NCBI GenBank assembly: GCA_000719695.1
Contig: JOHN01000055.1
Coordinates: 1 to 53,281, forward strand
Direction of reading: 5' to 3'
Length of the DNA stretch: 53,281 nucleotides
Source of the DNA: Streptomyces sp. NRRL F-6131
GTDB taxonomy: Bacteria > Actinomycetota > Actinomycetes > Streptomycetales > Streptomycetaceae
Shown: piece by piece, positions 36,933-44,592 of the stretch
Numbering within the stretch: position 1 is the stretch's first letter
Layout of the letters: each line of letters begins with the position of its first letter
Notes under the pieces: model-generated
Told to the model about the DNA's origin: nothing
The model's database searches: none
What the model saw: only the letters and a program-made list of their open reading frames with translations
Program-made: the position numbers and the translations under genes

Positions 36933-37487
36933 TCAGGACGCCAGGGCCGGGGCGGCGAGGCGCTCCAGGGCGGCCCCGAAGGCGTCCACCACGGGCCGCA
37001 GCAGCACCTCCGTCTCGCGCTCGACCGCGGTGGTGCCGTCCTCCCGGACGGTGATGTGGCGGTCGAGCACGAACCAGCCCTGGGTGATGTGGTCGGCGCC
37101 CATCGAGCTGAGCACCGGCCGCAGCGCGTAGTCCACCGCCAGCACGTGCGCGGTGGAGCCGCCGGTGGCGAGCGGCAGGACGGCCTTGTCCCGCAGCGCG
37201 TACTGCGGCAGCACGTCCAGCAGCGTCTTGAGCAGCCCCGAGTAGGCGGCCTTGTAGACCGGGGTGCCGATCACCACGCCGTCCGCCTCGGCGAACAGTT
37301 CCAGGGCCGCCGCCAGCTGCGGGTGCCCCACGTCACCGGAGAGCAGGGCGTGCGCCGGCAGGCTGCGCACCTCGAAGGGGACGACGCGGTGGCCGCGCTC
37401 CTCCAGCCGCGCGTCGACCAGGCGCAGCAGGCGGGTGGTGCGGGAGGTCGGGGACGGGGAACCGGAGACGGACAGGACGGTGGCCAT
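36933..37487 (-). CDS. ssuE: NADPH-dependent FMN reductase, SsuE-like
   Basis: A 184-residue flavodoxin-fold reductase. SVSGSPSPTSRTTRLLRLV is the FMN phosphate-binding loop, GTPVYKAAYSGLLKTLLDVLPQYAL is characteristic of SsuE-type enzymes, and LPLATGGSTAHVLAVDYALRPVL follows. SsuE supplies FMNH2 to the alkanesulfonate monooxygenase SsuD, which releases sulfite for sulfur assimilation. No ssuD or transporter genes are adjacent, so the partner is elsewhere or different; the gene symbol is by family resemblance. The ATG has GAGGTGA upstream. A leader ORF rich in Cys codons precedes it at 37660-37737, suggesting regulation by cysteine. Confidence 0.85.
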   Translation of the reverse strand: MATVLSVSGSPSPTSRTTRLLRLVDARLEERGHRVVPFEVRSLPAHALLSGDVGHPQLAAALELFAEADGVVIGTPVYKAAYSGLLKTLLDVLPQYALRDKAVLPLATGGSTAHVLAVDYALRPVLSSMGADHITQGWFVLDRHITVREDGTTAVERETEVLLRPVVDAFGAALERLAAPALAS

Positions 37488-37659
37488 GGATTCACCTCGG
37501 GGAGGAAGCGGGACGCCGCTTCGACAGCACGGGGCACCGGACGCGGGCCCGCGGGCCGGCCGCGGCCGTCAGGGGCCGGGCGGTGGCGGGCAGCGGCGAG
37601 CGCGCTGCGCGGGCAGCGGCGGAACGGGGGAGGAGGAGTGGGGGTTCGACGGGCGAGCG

Positions 37660-37737
37660 TCAGCCACAACAGAGCGAACAGGACACACGCTGAAGGTCGA
37701 CGTGCCGCCGACGCGTGAGGGTCCATCGCTGATCCAT
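37660..37737 (-). CDS. Cys-rich leader peptide upstream of the FMN reductase
   Basis: A 25-residue ORF, ATG at 37737. It starts MDQRWTLTRRRHVDLQ and ends RVSCSLCCG before TGA. The RRRHVDLQR stretch and the Cys-containing end match the 'putative leader peptide' family I know from actinobacterial sulfur operons. Three Cys codons lie in the last six positions (TGT, TGT TGT). The ATG follows a candidate -10 by 8 nt, so the message is probably leaderless. From its stop to the reductase ATG there are 172 nt of GC-rich sequence, with CCTCCCCGAGG right at the reductase ribosome site, able to sequester it. Attenuation by cysteine availability is inferred, not shown. Confidence 0.8.
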   Translation of the reverse strand: MDQRWTLTRRRHVDLQRVSCSLCCG

Positions 37738-37745
37738 GGCAGTCA

Positions 37746-37774
37746 TGCAAACACGCTGCGTTCCGGGCGGTCAA
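37746..37774 (-). promoter_or_regulatory. Candidate promoter of the FMN reductase leader
   Basis: Minus strand: TTGACC (37769-37774), 17-nt spacer, TTTGCA (37746-37751), 8 nt to the leader ATG. The -10 is weak but the spacing is ideal and identical to that of the cysteine dioxygenase leader. Confidence 0.5.
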
Positions 37775-38020
37775 GGATCGTCCCGAGAACCGAACACCAG
37801 GTGAGACGGAGGGTGAGACGGCCGGTGGGGCGGGTGACCGGCCGAGCGGGACCCGAGCGGCCGGCCGGGCACGGCGCGGGCGGCGGGCCGGACACGGGGC
37901 GTGCGCCCGCCCGGCACCTTGCCGCGGAACGATCCGGCGCGTGCATCAAAACTGCTACAAGGGCCCTGGTGGGGGCCCCGGGGGGAGTCACCGGCGCCCG
38001 CGTCGGGCATCCTTCCCCAC
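37775..38020. other. Region upstream of LCP 4
   Basis: Gap between the FMN reductase leader promoter and the LCP 4 start. It is very GC-rich with short direct GGTGAGACGG-like units near 37801-37825. No clear promoter for LCP 4 is seen. A segment at 37936-37965 (ATCAAAACTGCTACAAGG) is AT-richer than its surroundings and is a possible promoter location. Confidence 0.3.
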
Positions 38021-39406
38021 ATGAACACGTGGCAGGAGGGCCGCCCGGGCGGCGGCGGGAACCCGTACGGCGGCGGCAACGGTGGCGGTGGCGGCGCGTA
38101 CGGGAACGGCGGTGGCGGCACCGCCGCCGAGCCGCCGCTGCCCTCCTCGCTGAACCCGCGCGGGCCGGGCGCGCCCGCGCCCCGGCAGCCCCAGCCGTAC
38201 GGACAGCCCCCGGCGCAGCCGTCCCAGCACGGCCGGCCGCCGCAGGCGCCCGGGTACGGGCCCGCGCAGGGCCACGGACAGCCGGGTCAGCCGGGCGCGC
38301 GCCCGACGGTGCCCGCGCAGGGCGCTCCGGGCGGCCCCGGCGGCGCTCCCGGCGGGCCCGGTGGCACCCCCGGCGGGCCGATAGCCCCGGGCGGGCCGCA
38401 GCCGTCCGCCCGCTCCTCGCGCTGGCCGCGGCGGCGGATCGTCAAGTGGTCGGTCTTCGGCGTGCTGATCGCCCTGATGGTCACCACCGTCTCCACCTGG
38501 TTCTGGGCGGACTCCAAGCTCAACCACGAGAACGTGCTCGCCGACTACCCGGGCCGCCCGGCCGCCGGCAAGGGCACCAACTGGCTGATCGTCGGCTCCG
38601 ACAGCCGCAACGGCCTCTCCGACGCCCAGGAGGAGGACCTGCACACCGGCCACGCGGGCGGCAAGCGCAGCGACTCGATGATGATCCTGCACGTCGGGGA
38701 CAACGGGAACACCCTGATGAGCATCCCGCGCGACTCCTGGGTGCCGATCCCCGAGCACACCGGCGAGAACGGCAAGCCGGTCAAGGCGACCACCTCGAAG
38801 ATCAACGCGGCCTTCGCCTCGGGCGGCGGCAAGCTGCTCGCGCAGACCGTCGAGACCAACACCGGCATCCGCATCGACCACTACGCCGAGATCGGCTTCG
38901 CCGGCTTCGTCGGCATCGTCGACTCGGTCGGCGGCGTGGACATGTGCATCGAGCAGGACGTCAAGGACAAGGACTCCGGCCTCGACCTCAAGGCCGGCTG
39001 CCAGACCCTCAGCGGCACCGAGGCACTGGCCTTCGTCCGCCAGCGCCACCAGATGGCCGACCAGGACCTCGGCCGGATGCGCAACCAGCAGAAGTTCCTC
39101 GGCGCGCTGGCCAAGCAGGCGGCCTCGCCGGCCACGGTGCTCAACCCGTTCACCTTCTACCCGCTGGTCTCGTCCGGCCTCGGCACGCTGATCGTCGACG
39201 ACGACGCCGGGCTGACCGACCTCGGCTCGCTCTTCCTCGCGATGAAGGACGTCAACGGCGGCAGCGGCCGGAGCATCACCGTGCCGATCGCCAACCCGGA
39301 CTTCAGGACCAACACCGGCGAGTCGGCGGTCAAGTGGGACACCGCGAAGGCCAAGCAGGTCTTCGACGCCTTCAAGAACGACACCGCCGTCCCGGACGTG
39401 AAGTAG
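38021..39406 (+). CDS. LCP family protein 4, with long Gly/Pro-rich cytoplasmic tail
   Basis: A 461-residue member with no LytR_C domain. The first ~135 residues are Gly, Pro and Gln-rich (GRPGGGGNPYGGGNGGGGG, then PGGPGGAPGGPGG) and should be a disordered cytoplasmic segment; the membrane helix is at about 143-165 (KWSVFGVLIALMVTTVSTWFWA). The LCP domain spans about 180-420: WLIVGSDSRNGLSD, GKRSDSMMILHVGDNGNTLMSIPRDSWVPIPEH, ATTSKINAAFASGGGKLL, IRIDHYAEIGFAGFVGIVDSVGGV and ALAFVRQRHQMADQDLGRMRNQQ, with the conserved Arg/Asp set. A long, flexible tail is common in one subgroup of streptomycete LCP proteins and may bind cytoplasmic wall-assembly factors. Confidence 0.92.
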   Translation: MNTWQEGRPGGGGNPYGGGNGGGGGAYGNGGGGTAAEPPLPSSLNPRGPGAPAPRQPQPYGQPPAQPSQHGRPPQAPGYGPAQGHGQPGQPGARPTVPAQGAPGGPGGAPGGPGGTPGGPIAPGGPQPSARSSRWPRRRIVKWSVFGVLIALMVTTVSTWFWADSKLNHENVLADYPGRPAAGKGTNWLIVGSDSRNGLSDAQEEDLHTGHAGGKRSDSMMILHVGDNGNTLMSIPRDSWVPIPEHTGENGKPVKATTSKINAAFASGGGKLLAQTVETNTGIRIDHYAEIGFAGFVGIVDSVGGVDMCIEQDVKDKDSGLDLKAGCQTLSGTEALAFVRQRHQMADQDLGRMRNQQKFLGALAKQAASPATVLNPFTFYPLVSSGLGTLIVDDDAGLTDLGSLFLAMKDVNGGSGRSITVPIANPDFRTNTGESAVKWDTAKAKQVFDAFKNDTAVPDVK

Positions 39407-39440
39407 CCCCCGCCCCACCGCGGGCGCCCCGCGGGCGTGC

Positions 39441-39469
39441 GTGACTCGCCGTGACGTCGCCGACACAAT
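39441..39469 (+). promoter_or_regulatory. Candidate promoter for the serine-acetyltransferase-like gene
   Basis: GTGACT (39441-39446), 17-nt spacer, CACAAT (39464-39469), then 6 nt to the ATG at 39476. No ribosome site lies in those 6 nt, so the message would be leaderless. Elements are imperfect. Confidence 0.4.
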
Positions 39470-39475
39470 GGGTGG

Positions 39476-40042
39476 ATGTCACTCGTCACCGCGCTGATCC
39501 GCCTCCGCCGACACCGCCTCCTGGGCCGCCTGGCCCGGGAGGCGCTCGCCGTCTACGGGATGGAGGTGCCGGCCGCCGCCGAGGTCGGACCGGGCCTCGT
39601 CGTGTTCCACCGGGGCTTCGGCACCGTGCTGCACCCGTACACCACGCTCGGCGCCGGCGTGACGCTGTACAACGGCGTGACCGTCGGCCGGGCCGACCCG
39701 TGGGTACCGCAGGAGGAGAGCGCGATGCTACGGGTCGTGGTGGAGGACGGCGCCGTGCTGTGCGCGGGTGCCAAGGTGATCTGCAAGGAGGGGGTGCTGA
39801 CGGTCGGCGCGGGCACGGTGGTCGGCGCCAACGCCGTGCTGACCCGCTCCACCGGGCCCGGCGAGATCTGGGCCGGGGCCCCCGCCCGCAGGGTCGGGAT
39901 GCGGACGGACCGGCCGGGCGGCACCGCGCTACCCGGCCCGACGACGGCTTCGACTTCGGCTTCGACTTCGGCTCTGGCTTCGGCTTCGGGGCCCCGGCCG
40001 GGCGCGGACGCCAGGGAGACCGACGCCGGGGCGCGCGGCTGA
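39476..40042 (+). CDS. Serine acetyltransferase-like (CysE-type) hexapeptide transferase
   Basis: A 188-residue acyltransferase. A short helical N-terminus (MSLVTALIRLRRHRLLGRLA) leads into the left-handed beta-helix: GPGLVVFHRGFGTVLHPYTTLGAGVTLYNGVTVGRA, VVEDGAVLCAGAKVICKEGVLTVGAGTVVGANAVL. It is shorter than canonical CysE (about 250 residues), without its N-terminal helical domain, so O-acetylserine synthesis is only one possibility; sugar or lipid O-acetylation is another. The C-terminal ~35 residues are a Thr/Ser/Ala repeat encoded by 12-bp tandem units (GACTTCGGCTTC). It is 69 bp behind LCP 4 and convergent with the next gene, the stops being 14 bp apart. Confidence 0.78.
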   Translation: MSLVTALIRLRRHRLLGRLAREALAVYGMEVPAAAEVGPGLVVFHRGFGTVLHPYTTLGAGVTLYNGVTVGRADPWVPQEESAMLRVVVEDGAVLCAGAKVICKEGVLTVGAGTVVGANAVLTRSTGPGEIWAGAPARRVGMRTDRPGGTALPGPTTASTSASTSALASASGPRPGADARETDAGARG

Positions 40043-40056
40043 GCGTGCGCCGCGGC

Positions 40057-40686
40057 TCAGCGGACGGCGACCCCCGGGAGGTGCCCCGTCGCGCACTCCG
40101 CGTACCGGTGGACGGCCCCGCCGGGCCGCCCGCCCCGGTCCTCCAGCTCGCCCGCCAGCCCGTGGTGGATCGCCCGGCCGCCGCGCCCGCCCGGCCACCA
40201 GGCGTCCGAGAGGTGGACGACGAGGGTGGCCGGGTGCTGGGGCTCGGGGCGCTCCAGGACGAGTTCACGCCTGGCCTCCCCGGCGGGGAAGGTCACCACG
40301 GCCTCGCTGGTCCGCAGCCGCGCGCGGCGCGGCTCCCACTCCACCGCCCAGTACGCCGACACCTTGACGTCCAGCCGCCCGCCGAGACCGCCCCCGTCGG
40401 GCCGGACGTACTCCTCGTCGGGCACCCAGCGCGCGTGGTTGCGGATGTCGTCCGGGCCGAACCACTCCGCCCAGCTGATCCAGTAACCCGTGACCCGCTT
40501 GATCGTCATGGCCTCCCGGGCGATCCGGACCGGGATCCGGGTCGGGTTGACGGGCTCGCCCAGCAGCAGGACGCGCCCGTCCTCGTCGACCCGGACCTCG
40601 CTCTCGGGCTCGGGCTCGAAGGAGAGGACGGTCACCTGCTCACAGGTCACCTCACCCTCGCCCCTGCGCCGACTCGTCTGCCTCAT
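40057..40686 (-). CDS. Hypothetical protein, 209 residues
   Basis: Not recognised. The product is soluble with no signal or membrane segment. It starts MRQTSRRRGEGEVTCEQVTV, contains an acidic patch (FEPEPESEVRVDEDG) and a Trp/Tyr-rich middle (IKRVTGYWISWAEWFGPDDIRNHARWVPDEEYVRPDG) that looks conserved because of its aromatic density and near-normal codon choice. The middle KVSAYWAVEWEPRRARLRT suggests a beta-rich domain. It is convergent with the acetyltransferase gene and divergent from the Nudix gene. Confidence 0.6.
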   Translation of the reverse strand: MRQTSRRRGEGEVTCEQVTVLSFEPEPESEVRVDEDGRVLLLGEPVNPTRIPVRIAREAMTIKRVTGYWISWAEWFGPDDIRNHARWVPDEEYVRPDGGGLGGRLDVKVSAYWAVEWEPRRARLRTSEAVVTFPAGEARRELVLERPEPQHPATLVVHLSDAWWPGGRGGRAIHHGLAGELEDRGGRPGGAVHRYAECATGHLPGVAVR

Positions 40687-40974
40687 GGGTGAACCACCTT
40701 GCCGGGATGAGGAGTTGGTCGATGCGCGGCCACCTCGCGAACACCGGGCCGGCCACGTCCGCGCAGCTTACGGCGCGCGCCGGGCGGTAGCGCGCGATTC
40801 CGGCGAATCCTCCCGGAGCGGACGGCGCGCGGCTATTCTGCGCGTGCACACCGACTGCTGCGCGCCCTCGGACGCTCGCGCACGCTCACCCGGGTCCGCC
40901 CGGTCCGCCCGGGGCCACGCAGGTCCACGCAGGTCTACTCAGTCCACGCACGTCGCACGGAAGGAGCCCTGCCG

Positions 40975-41508
40975 ATGGGCGACACGCACTGGCGGGAACT
41001 CCACCGCGAGTCGATCCACAGCGCCTGGGGACGCGGCATCGACCGGGTGACCTTCGCCCTGCCGGACGGGCGCGAGGAGGACTACCACCTCGGCAACGAA
41101 CACGCCTGCGCGGCCGTCGTCGCCCTGACGCCGGACCAGCGGATCGTGCTCACCCGGCAGTTCCGGCCCGGACCGGAGGCCGTGCTCTACGAGCTGCCGG
41201 GCGGCGTGATCGAACCGGGCGAGGCCCCCGAGGCCGCAGCCGCCCGCGAACTCGCCGAGGAGACCGGCTACCGGGGCAAGGTCGAACACGTCACCGCCGT
41301 CTGGCGCGACGCCTACTCCAACGGCGTCAGCCACGCGTGCGTCGCCACCGACTGCACCCCCACCGCCCGGCTCGCGCACGACCGCAACGAGTTCATCGAG
41401 GTGGTGCTGATGGACCTGGCGGAGTTCCGCACCACCGTGCTGCGCCGCGGCCGGCTCTCCGACGCCGGCCCGGCCTATCTGGGCCTCGACCACCTCGGCC
41501 TGCTGTAG
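40975..41508 (+). CDS. Nudix hydrolase (ADP-ribose pyrophosphatase-like)
   Basis: A 177-residue enzyme expected to split a nucleoside diphosphate linked to another group. The Nudix box is intact: Gly77, Glu83, Arg91-Glu92, Glu95-Glu96 and Gly98 in GGVIEPGEAPEAAAARELAEE, preceded by RQFRPGPEAVLYELPGG, as in ADP-ribose and related pyrophosphatases. The late SNGVSHACVATDCTP is less typical. A strong AAGGAG site lies 8 nt before the ATG. Upstream there are 10-bp direct repeats (CCACGCAGGT twice) at about 40913-40932. Exact substrate cannot be told. Confidence 0.9.
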   Translation: MGDTHWRELHRESIHSAWGRGIDRVTFALPDGREEDYHLGNEHACAAVVALTPDQRIVLTRQFRPGPEAVLYELPGGVIEPGEAPEAAAARELAEETGYRGKVEHVTAVWRDAYSNGVSHACVATDCTPTARLAHDRNEFIEVVLMDLAEFRTTVLRRGRLSDAGPAYLGLDHLGLL

Positions 41509-41551
41509 GGCGCGTCCGGCGCGGCGCGCCGGCCCCGGCTCAGGGCCCGGT

Positions 41552-42382
41552 TCAGGGCGCGGTGGGGAGGTGGTCCAGGACGATGCCGAAGTGGGTCCGG
41601 TAGGCGGCGAGCGCCGCGTCCGCGTCGAGGAGTTCCTCGGTCCGGGTGCCGTCGGGGGCGGTGCGCAGGAGCCGGGTGCCGCCGGCGGCGCGGGTGCTGG
41701 TGAGGGTGGTCCGGCCGCCCTCGGGGGTGGGCCGGGAGCAGGTGGTCGCGCGGGTGAAGTGCGAGTCCGGCGACGTGGTCTGCCACCAGCAGGTCGGGAC
41801 GAAGTCGGCCAGCGGGTGCGGGCGTGACTCCAGCCGGTACTGCGGCTCACCGTCGAGGACGACGTCGAGGTCCCCGGTGTCCCCGACCGGGGTGACCGTG
41901 AACCCGCCCGCCGGGTCCTGCTGCGGCCCGCGCTCGTCGAGGAGCAGCGGCCGGCGGGCGAACCTGCCGAAGCCGACGTCCACCAGCCGGGCGGCGCCGT
42001 CCACCTCCACCCGCAGCGCGAGGTGGTCGAACGGCGGCCCGGGCTCGGCGCCGTTGAAGACCCGGGCGGCGAGCAGTTCGACGCGGTAGCCGAGCGCGCT
42101 CAGCAGGGCGGCGAAGGCGCCGTTGAGTTCGTAGCAGAACCCGCCGCGCCGGCGCCCGACGATCTTCTCCAGCAACGCGTCCGGTTCGAGCACGACGGGC
42201 TCGCCGAGGTGGATGCTCAGGTTCTCGAACGGCACGGCGTCCAGGTGCGCCTCCTGGAGCCGCGCCAGCTCGGCGGCATCGGCCCGGCCGGGCCGCTCGG
42301 CCCCGATCCGGGCGAGGTACGCCGCCACCTGTGCGTCGGTGAGGCCTGCGGTGATCGTCACGGGTTCGTCCATGTCCATCAT
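41552..42382 (-). CDS. Arylamine N-acetyltransferase
   Basis: A 276-residue enzyme that moves acetyl from acetyl-CoA to arylamines or hydrazines. The Cys-His-Asp triad is visible as Cys83 in RRGGFCYELN, His120 in PPFDHLALRV and Asp135 in RLVDVGFGRF. VPFENLSIHLG at about 50-60 and the late PTCWWQTTSPDSHF region match the family. Three in-frame ATGs lie at 42382, 42379 and 42373 and none has a strong ribosome site; the first is used here. It is convergent with the Nudix gene and divergent from the glyoxalase-fold gene. Confidence 0.93.
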   Translation of the reverse strand: MMDMDEPVTITAGLTDAQVAAYLARIGAERPGRADAAELARLQEAHLDAVPFENLSIHLGEPVVLEPDALLEKIVGRRRGGFCYELNGAFAALLSALGYRVELLAARVFNGAEPGPPFDHLALRVEVDGAARLVDVGFGRFARRPLLLDERGPQQDPAGGFTVTPVGDTGDLDVVLDGEPQYRLESRPHPLADFVPTCWWQTTSPDSHFTRATTCSRPTPEGGRTTLTSTRAAGGTRLLRTAPDGTRTEELLDADAALAAYRTHFGIVLDHLPTAP

Positions 42383-42564
42383 CCAAGCGGACCCGACCCC
42401 TCCGGACATCCGTCCGGGGACCCGGTCCGTTCGACGGATGCCCGGTGCCGCCGTCCACGACGCGCGGGAGGTTTCTTCGCTCCGGTTGTCACAACCGGGC
42501 CCTCCGGATCCGTCAAGGAGGCAGAGCGGCACCACCGGGCCGCCGGAGCGGAGAGGACAGCACC

Positions 42565-42972
42565 ATGCTCACGAGGGTCATGTACGTCGCGGTCTACGTC
42601 ACCGACCAGGACCGCGCGCTGCGGTTCTACACCGAACAGCTGGGCCTGGAGAAGCGCGTCGACTACCCCGGCCCGGACGGCCGCTTCCTGACCGTGGGCG
42701 CCGAGGGGCACCCGTTCGAGATCGTCCTCTGGTCGCACGCGCCGGCCGCGGGGCAGCCGGCCCGGGTCGAGGGGGTGCTCGCGCCCGGGCCGATCGTCCT
42801 GGAGTCGGACGACCTGCGGAAGGACTTCGAGATCTGGCGCGAGCGCGGCGTCGTGTTCGACGGCCCGGAGCCCGAGGAGTACGCCTTCGGTCTCCGCATC
42901 GAGGCGGTGGACCCGGACGGCAACCGGGTCTCGCTGCGCCAGCAGAAGCCGGTGCCGCCCGCCGCCGCCTGA
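42565..42972 (+). CDS. VOC (glyoxalase/dioxygenase-fold) family protein
   Basis: A 135-residue single-domain VOC protein, MLTRVMYVAVYVTDQDRALRFYTEQLGLEKRVDYP. The tail VDPDGNRVSLRQQKP is the usual end of the fold. Potential metal ligands of glyoxalases are only partly present (Glu in FEIVLW region and near DGNRV), so it may be a binding or resistance protein instead. The nearest divergent gene is arylamine N-acetyltransferase, both being plausible xenobiotic-handling genes. Confidence 0.85.
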   Translation: MLTRVMYVAVYVTDQDRALRFYTEQLGLEKRVDYPGPDGRFLTVGAEGHPFEIVLWSHAPAAGQPARVEGVLAPGPIVLESDDLRKDFEIWRERGVVFDGPEPEEYAFGLRIEAVDPDGNRVSLRQQKPVPPAAA

Positions 42973-43080
42973 CCGGCGGGCCCGACGGGGACGGGACAGG
43001 ACCGGGAACGGGAACGGGAACGGAGGGCCGCGCACCGGGGGGTGCGGGGCCCTCGGCCGTCCCGTCCCGCCCGGCCGGCC

Positions 43081-43128
43081 GGTCAGGCGGTCAGGCGGTC
43101 AGGCGGTCAGGCGGTCAGCCGGTCAGGC
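43081..43128. repeat. Six 8-bp tandem units containing the barstar-like stop codon
   Basis: GGTCAGGC repeated six times (one unit GGTCAGCC). The TCA at 43115-43117 is the stop of the barstar-like gene on the minus strand, so the gene ends inside the repeat. Three further units follow the stop. Confidence 0.85.
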
Positions 43129-43690
43129 CGGCGGAGCGCAGACGGGACCGGGTGGGGGCGGCCTCGGGCGGGGCGGTGGCGAAGAGGACGCGGAGCGGGG
43201 CGTCGGCGGCGGGCGCGGTGGCCACCGCGTCCAGGACGGCGAGGAGGAGGGCGATCCGGTCGGGCGGCTCGTCCGCGAGGAGGGCGTCGGCGTCCGTGAC
43301 GAGGACGAGGAGGCCACCGGCGTCGGTCGGCCCGGCGCCGGGCGGCTGGAGGGCGTCGCCCAGGCACTCCTCGAAGGCGTCCCAGTTGTGGCCGAAATAG
43401 CCGGGGAAGGCCAGGGCGTGCGCCCATTCGGCGAAGAGTGCCGCCGTGGTACGGCAGTTCGCGCCCCGGACGAGGCGGACCCGGTGGGTGCCGGCGGCGA
43501 AGCCGGCCCAGACCCGGCCCGGCAGGAGGTCCCACCGGACCGGGCCGAACGGCGCCCCGGGCAGGTCGGACGCCCCGGGCCGCTCGGTCACCGGGGGCAC
43601 CGGCGGGACCGGCGGGACCGGGGGCACCGGAGGCACCGGCGGGACCGGGGGAACTGGGGGTACCGGCGGGACCGGCGGATCCGGCGGCAC
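43115..43690 (-). CDS. Barstar-family protein with (Pro-Pro-Val)n N-terminus
   Basis: A 191-residue protein. The C-terminal ~110 residues are a barstar (barnase inhibitor)-like domain: VRLVRGANCRTTAALFAEWAHALAFPG, YFGHNWDAFEECLGDAL (the helix and acidic residues that plug the RNase active site in barstar), and GGLLVLVTDADALLAD. The first ~35 residues are about ten copies of PPV, encoded by 9-bp tandem repeats, followed by TERPGASDLPGAPFGP. The start is a GTG without an obvious ribosome site. No barnase-type RNase gene is seen nearby, so its target is unknown. A 22-codon ORF ends 1 nt upstream and could couple translation. Confidence 0.85.
   Translation of the reverse strand: MPPDPPVPPVPPVPPVPPVPPVPPVPPVPPVPPVTERPGASDLPGAPFGPVRWDLLPGRVWAGFAAGTHRVRLVRGANCRTTAALFAEWAHALAFPGYFGHNWDAFEECLGDALQPPGAGPTDAGGLLVLVTDADALLADEPPDRIALLLAVLDAVATAPAADAPLRVLFATAPPEAAPTRSRLRSAGLTG
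43594..43684. repeat. 9-bp tandem repeat coding for the PPV stretch
   Basis: About ten units close to GGCGGGACC / GGGGGCACC lie head to tail in frame, on the minus strand encoding Pro-Pro-Val. Variation between units is at third positions. Confidence 0.85.
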
Positions 43691-43691
43691 G

Positions 43692-43760
43692 TCAGCAACC
43701 GCCCGCGATCGCGCGGACGTCGGTGCGCTGGGCGGCCTGTGCCGGGCGGCGGAGGGTCAT
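43692..43760 (-). CDS. Possible small ORF upstream of the barstar-like gene (22 residues)
   Basis: ATG 43760 opens MTLRRPAQAAQRTDVRA and ends AIAGGC before TGA; the next gene's GTG begins after one intervening nucleotide. There is no visible ribosome site before the ATG. The tight junction is the only support for translation; it may be chance. It has one Cys, unlike the Cys-rich leaders elsewhere in the window. Confidence 0.35.
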   Translation of the reverse strand: MTLRRPAQAAQRTDVRAIAGGC

Positions 43761-43982
43761 GGGGTACCCGATTCGGTGCGGGGGCGGGTGCGGGGGCCGT
43801 GCAGAGAAGGGGTACCGCGCGGGGGCCGGGCCGGGGGGCGGGCGCGCCGGGGGCCGGGTGACGCCCACCCGTCCGGGCGACGGCGACGGTGCGGGGAGCC
43901 GGGTGCCTCCCGACGCCGGCCGGGGCGCCTCGTGACAGGATCGGGCGGATCCGGCCGTCCCGTCGAAAGGTGTCACCAGCCC

Positions 43983-44507
43983 ATGGGCTCGCAGCACTAC
44001 GCCGTTCTCAGGACCAACCACGGTGACATCACCGTCAAGCTCTTCCAGTTCCACACCCCGAAGACCGTGCGCAACTTCGTCGAACTCGCCGAAGGCACGC
44101 GGGAGTGGACCGATCCGACCAGCGGGGAGCCCACCACGGCCCCGCTGTACGACGGGACGACCTTCCACCGCGTCATCCCCAACTTCATGATCCAGGGCGG
44201 CGACCCCCTGGGCGACGGCACGGGCGGCCCCGGCTACGCGTTCGCCGACGAGTTCCACCCCGAGCTCTTCTTCACCAAGCCGTACCTGCTCGCCATGGCC
44301 AACGCCGGGCCGAACACCAACGGTTCGCAGTTCTTCATCACCACCCGCGCCACGCCGCACCTCAACCGCAAGCACACCATCTTCGGCGAGGTCGCCGACC
44401 CGGCCGGCCAGAAGGTCGTGGACGCCATCGCCGCCACGCCGACCGGGCCGGGGGACCGTCCGCTGGAGCCCGTGGTGATCGAGTCGATCACCATCGAGCG
44501 GCGGTAG
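43983..44507 (+). CDS. Peptidyl-prolyl cis-trans isomerase (cyclophilin type) 1
   Basis: A 174-residue cytoplasmic cyclophilin. HYAVLRTNHGDITVKLF starts the barrel; FHRVIPNFMIQGGDPLGDGTGGPG holds the catalytic Arg and the Gln of the active site; [11 protein letters not shown] and LNRKHTIFGEVAD follow. All the usual contact residues are there. It catalyses proline isomerisation in folding. A second cyclophilin lies at 45837-46331 on the other strand; the two are paralogues at moderate similarity. A terminator lies between this gene and TetR. Confidence 0.95.
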   Translation: MGSQHYAVLRTNHGDITVKLFQFHTPKTVRNFVELAEGTREWTDPTSGEPTTAPLYDGTTFHRVIPNFMIQGGDPLGDGTGGPGYAFADEFHPELFFTKPYLLAMANAGPNTNGSQFFITTRATPHLNRKHTIFGEVADPAGQKVVDAIAATPTGPGDRPLEPVVIESITIERR

Positions 44508-44557
44508 GCCGCTCCCCGGGGATCGCCCCCCGGAGGACCGCCCCCGGGAGGCCGCCC

Positions 44558-44592
44558 GGAGTGGGAAGTCGGGCCCGCCGACTTCCTACTCC
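44558..44592. terminator. Terminator-like hairpin at the cyclophilin/TetR junction
   Basis: GGAGTGGGAAGTCGG and CCGACTTCCTACTCC pair over 15 bp with one G-T mismatch and a 5-nt loop. It overlaps the stop codon of the TetR gene (44586-44588) between two convergent genes. Confidence 0.75.

Noticed and set aside
43594..43690. A CRISPR-like series of short repeats
   Set aside because: Units are 9 bp, directly abutting, in frame, and encode Pro-Pro-Val; there are no spacers and no cas genes.
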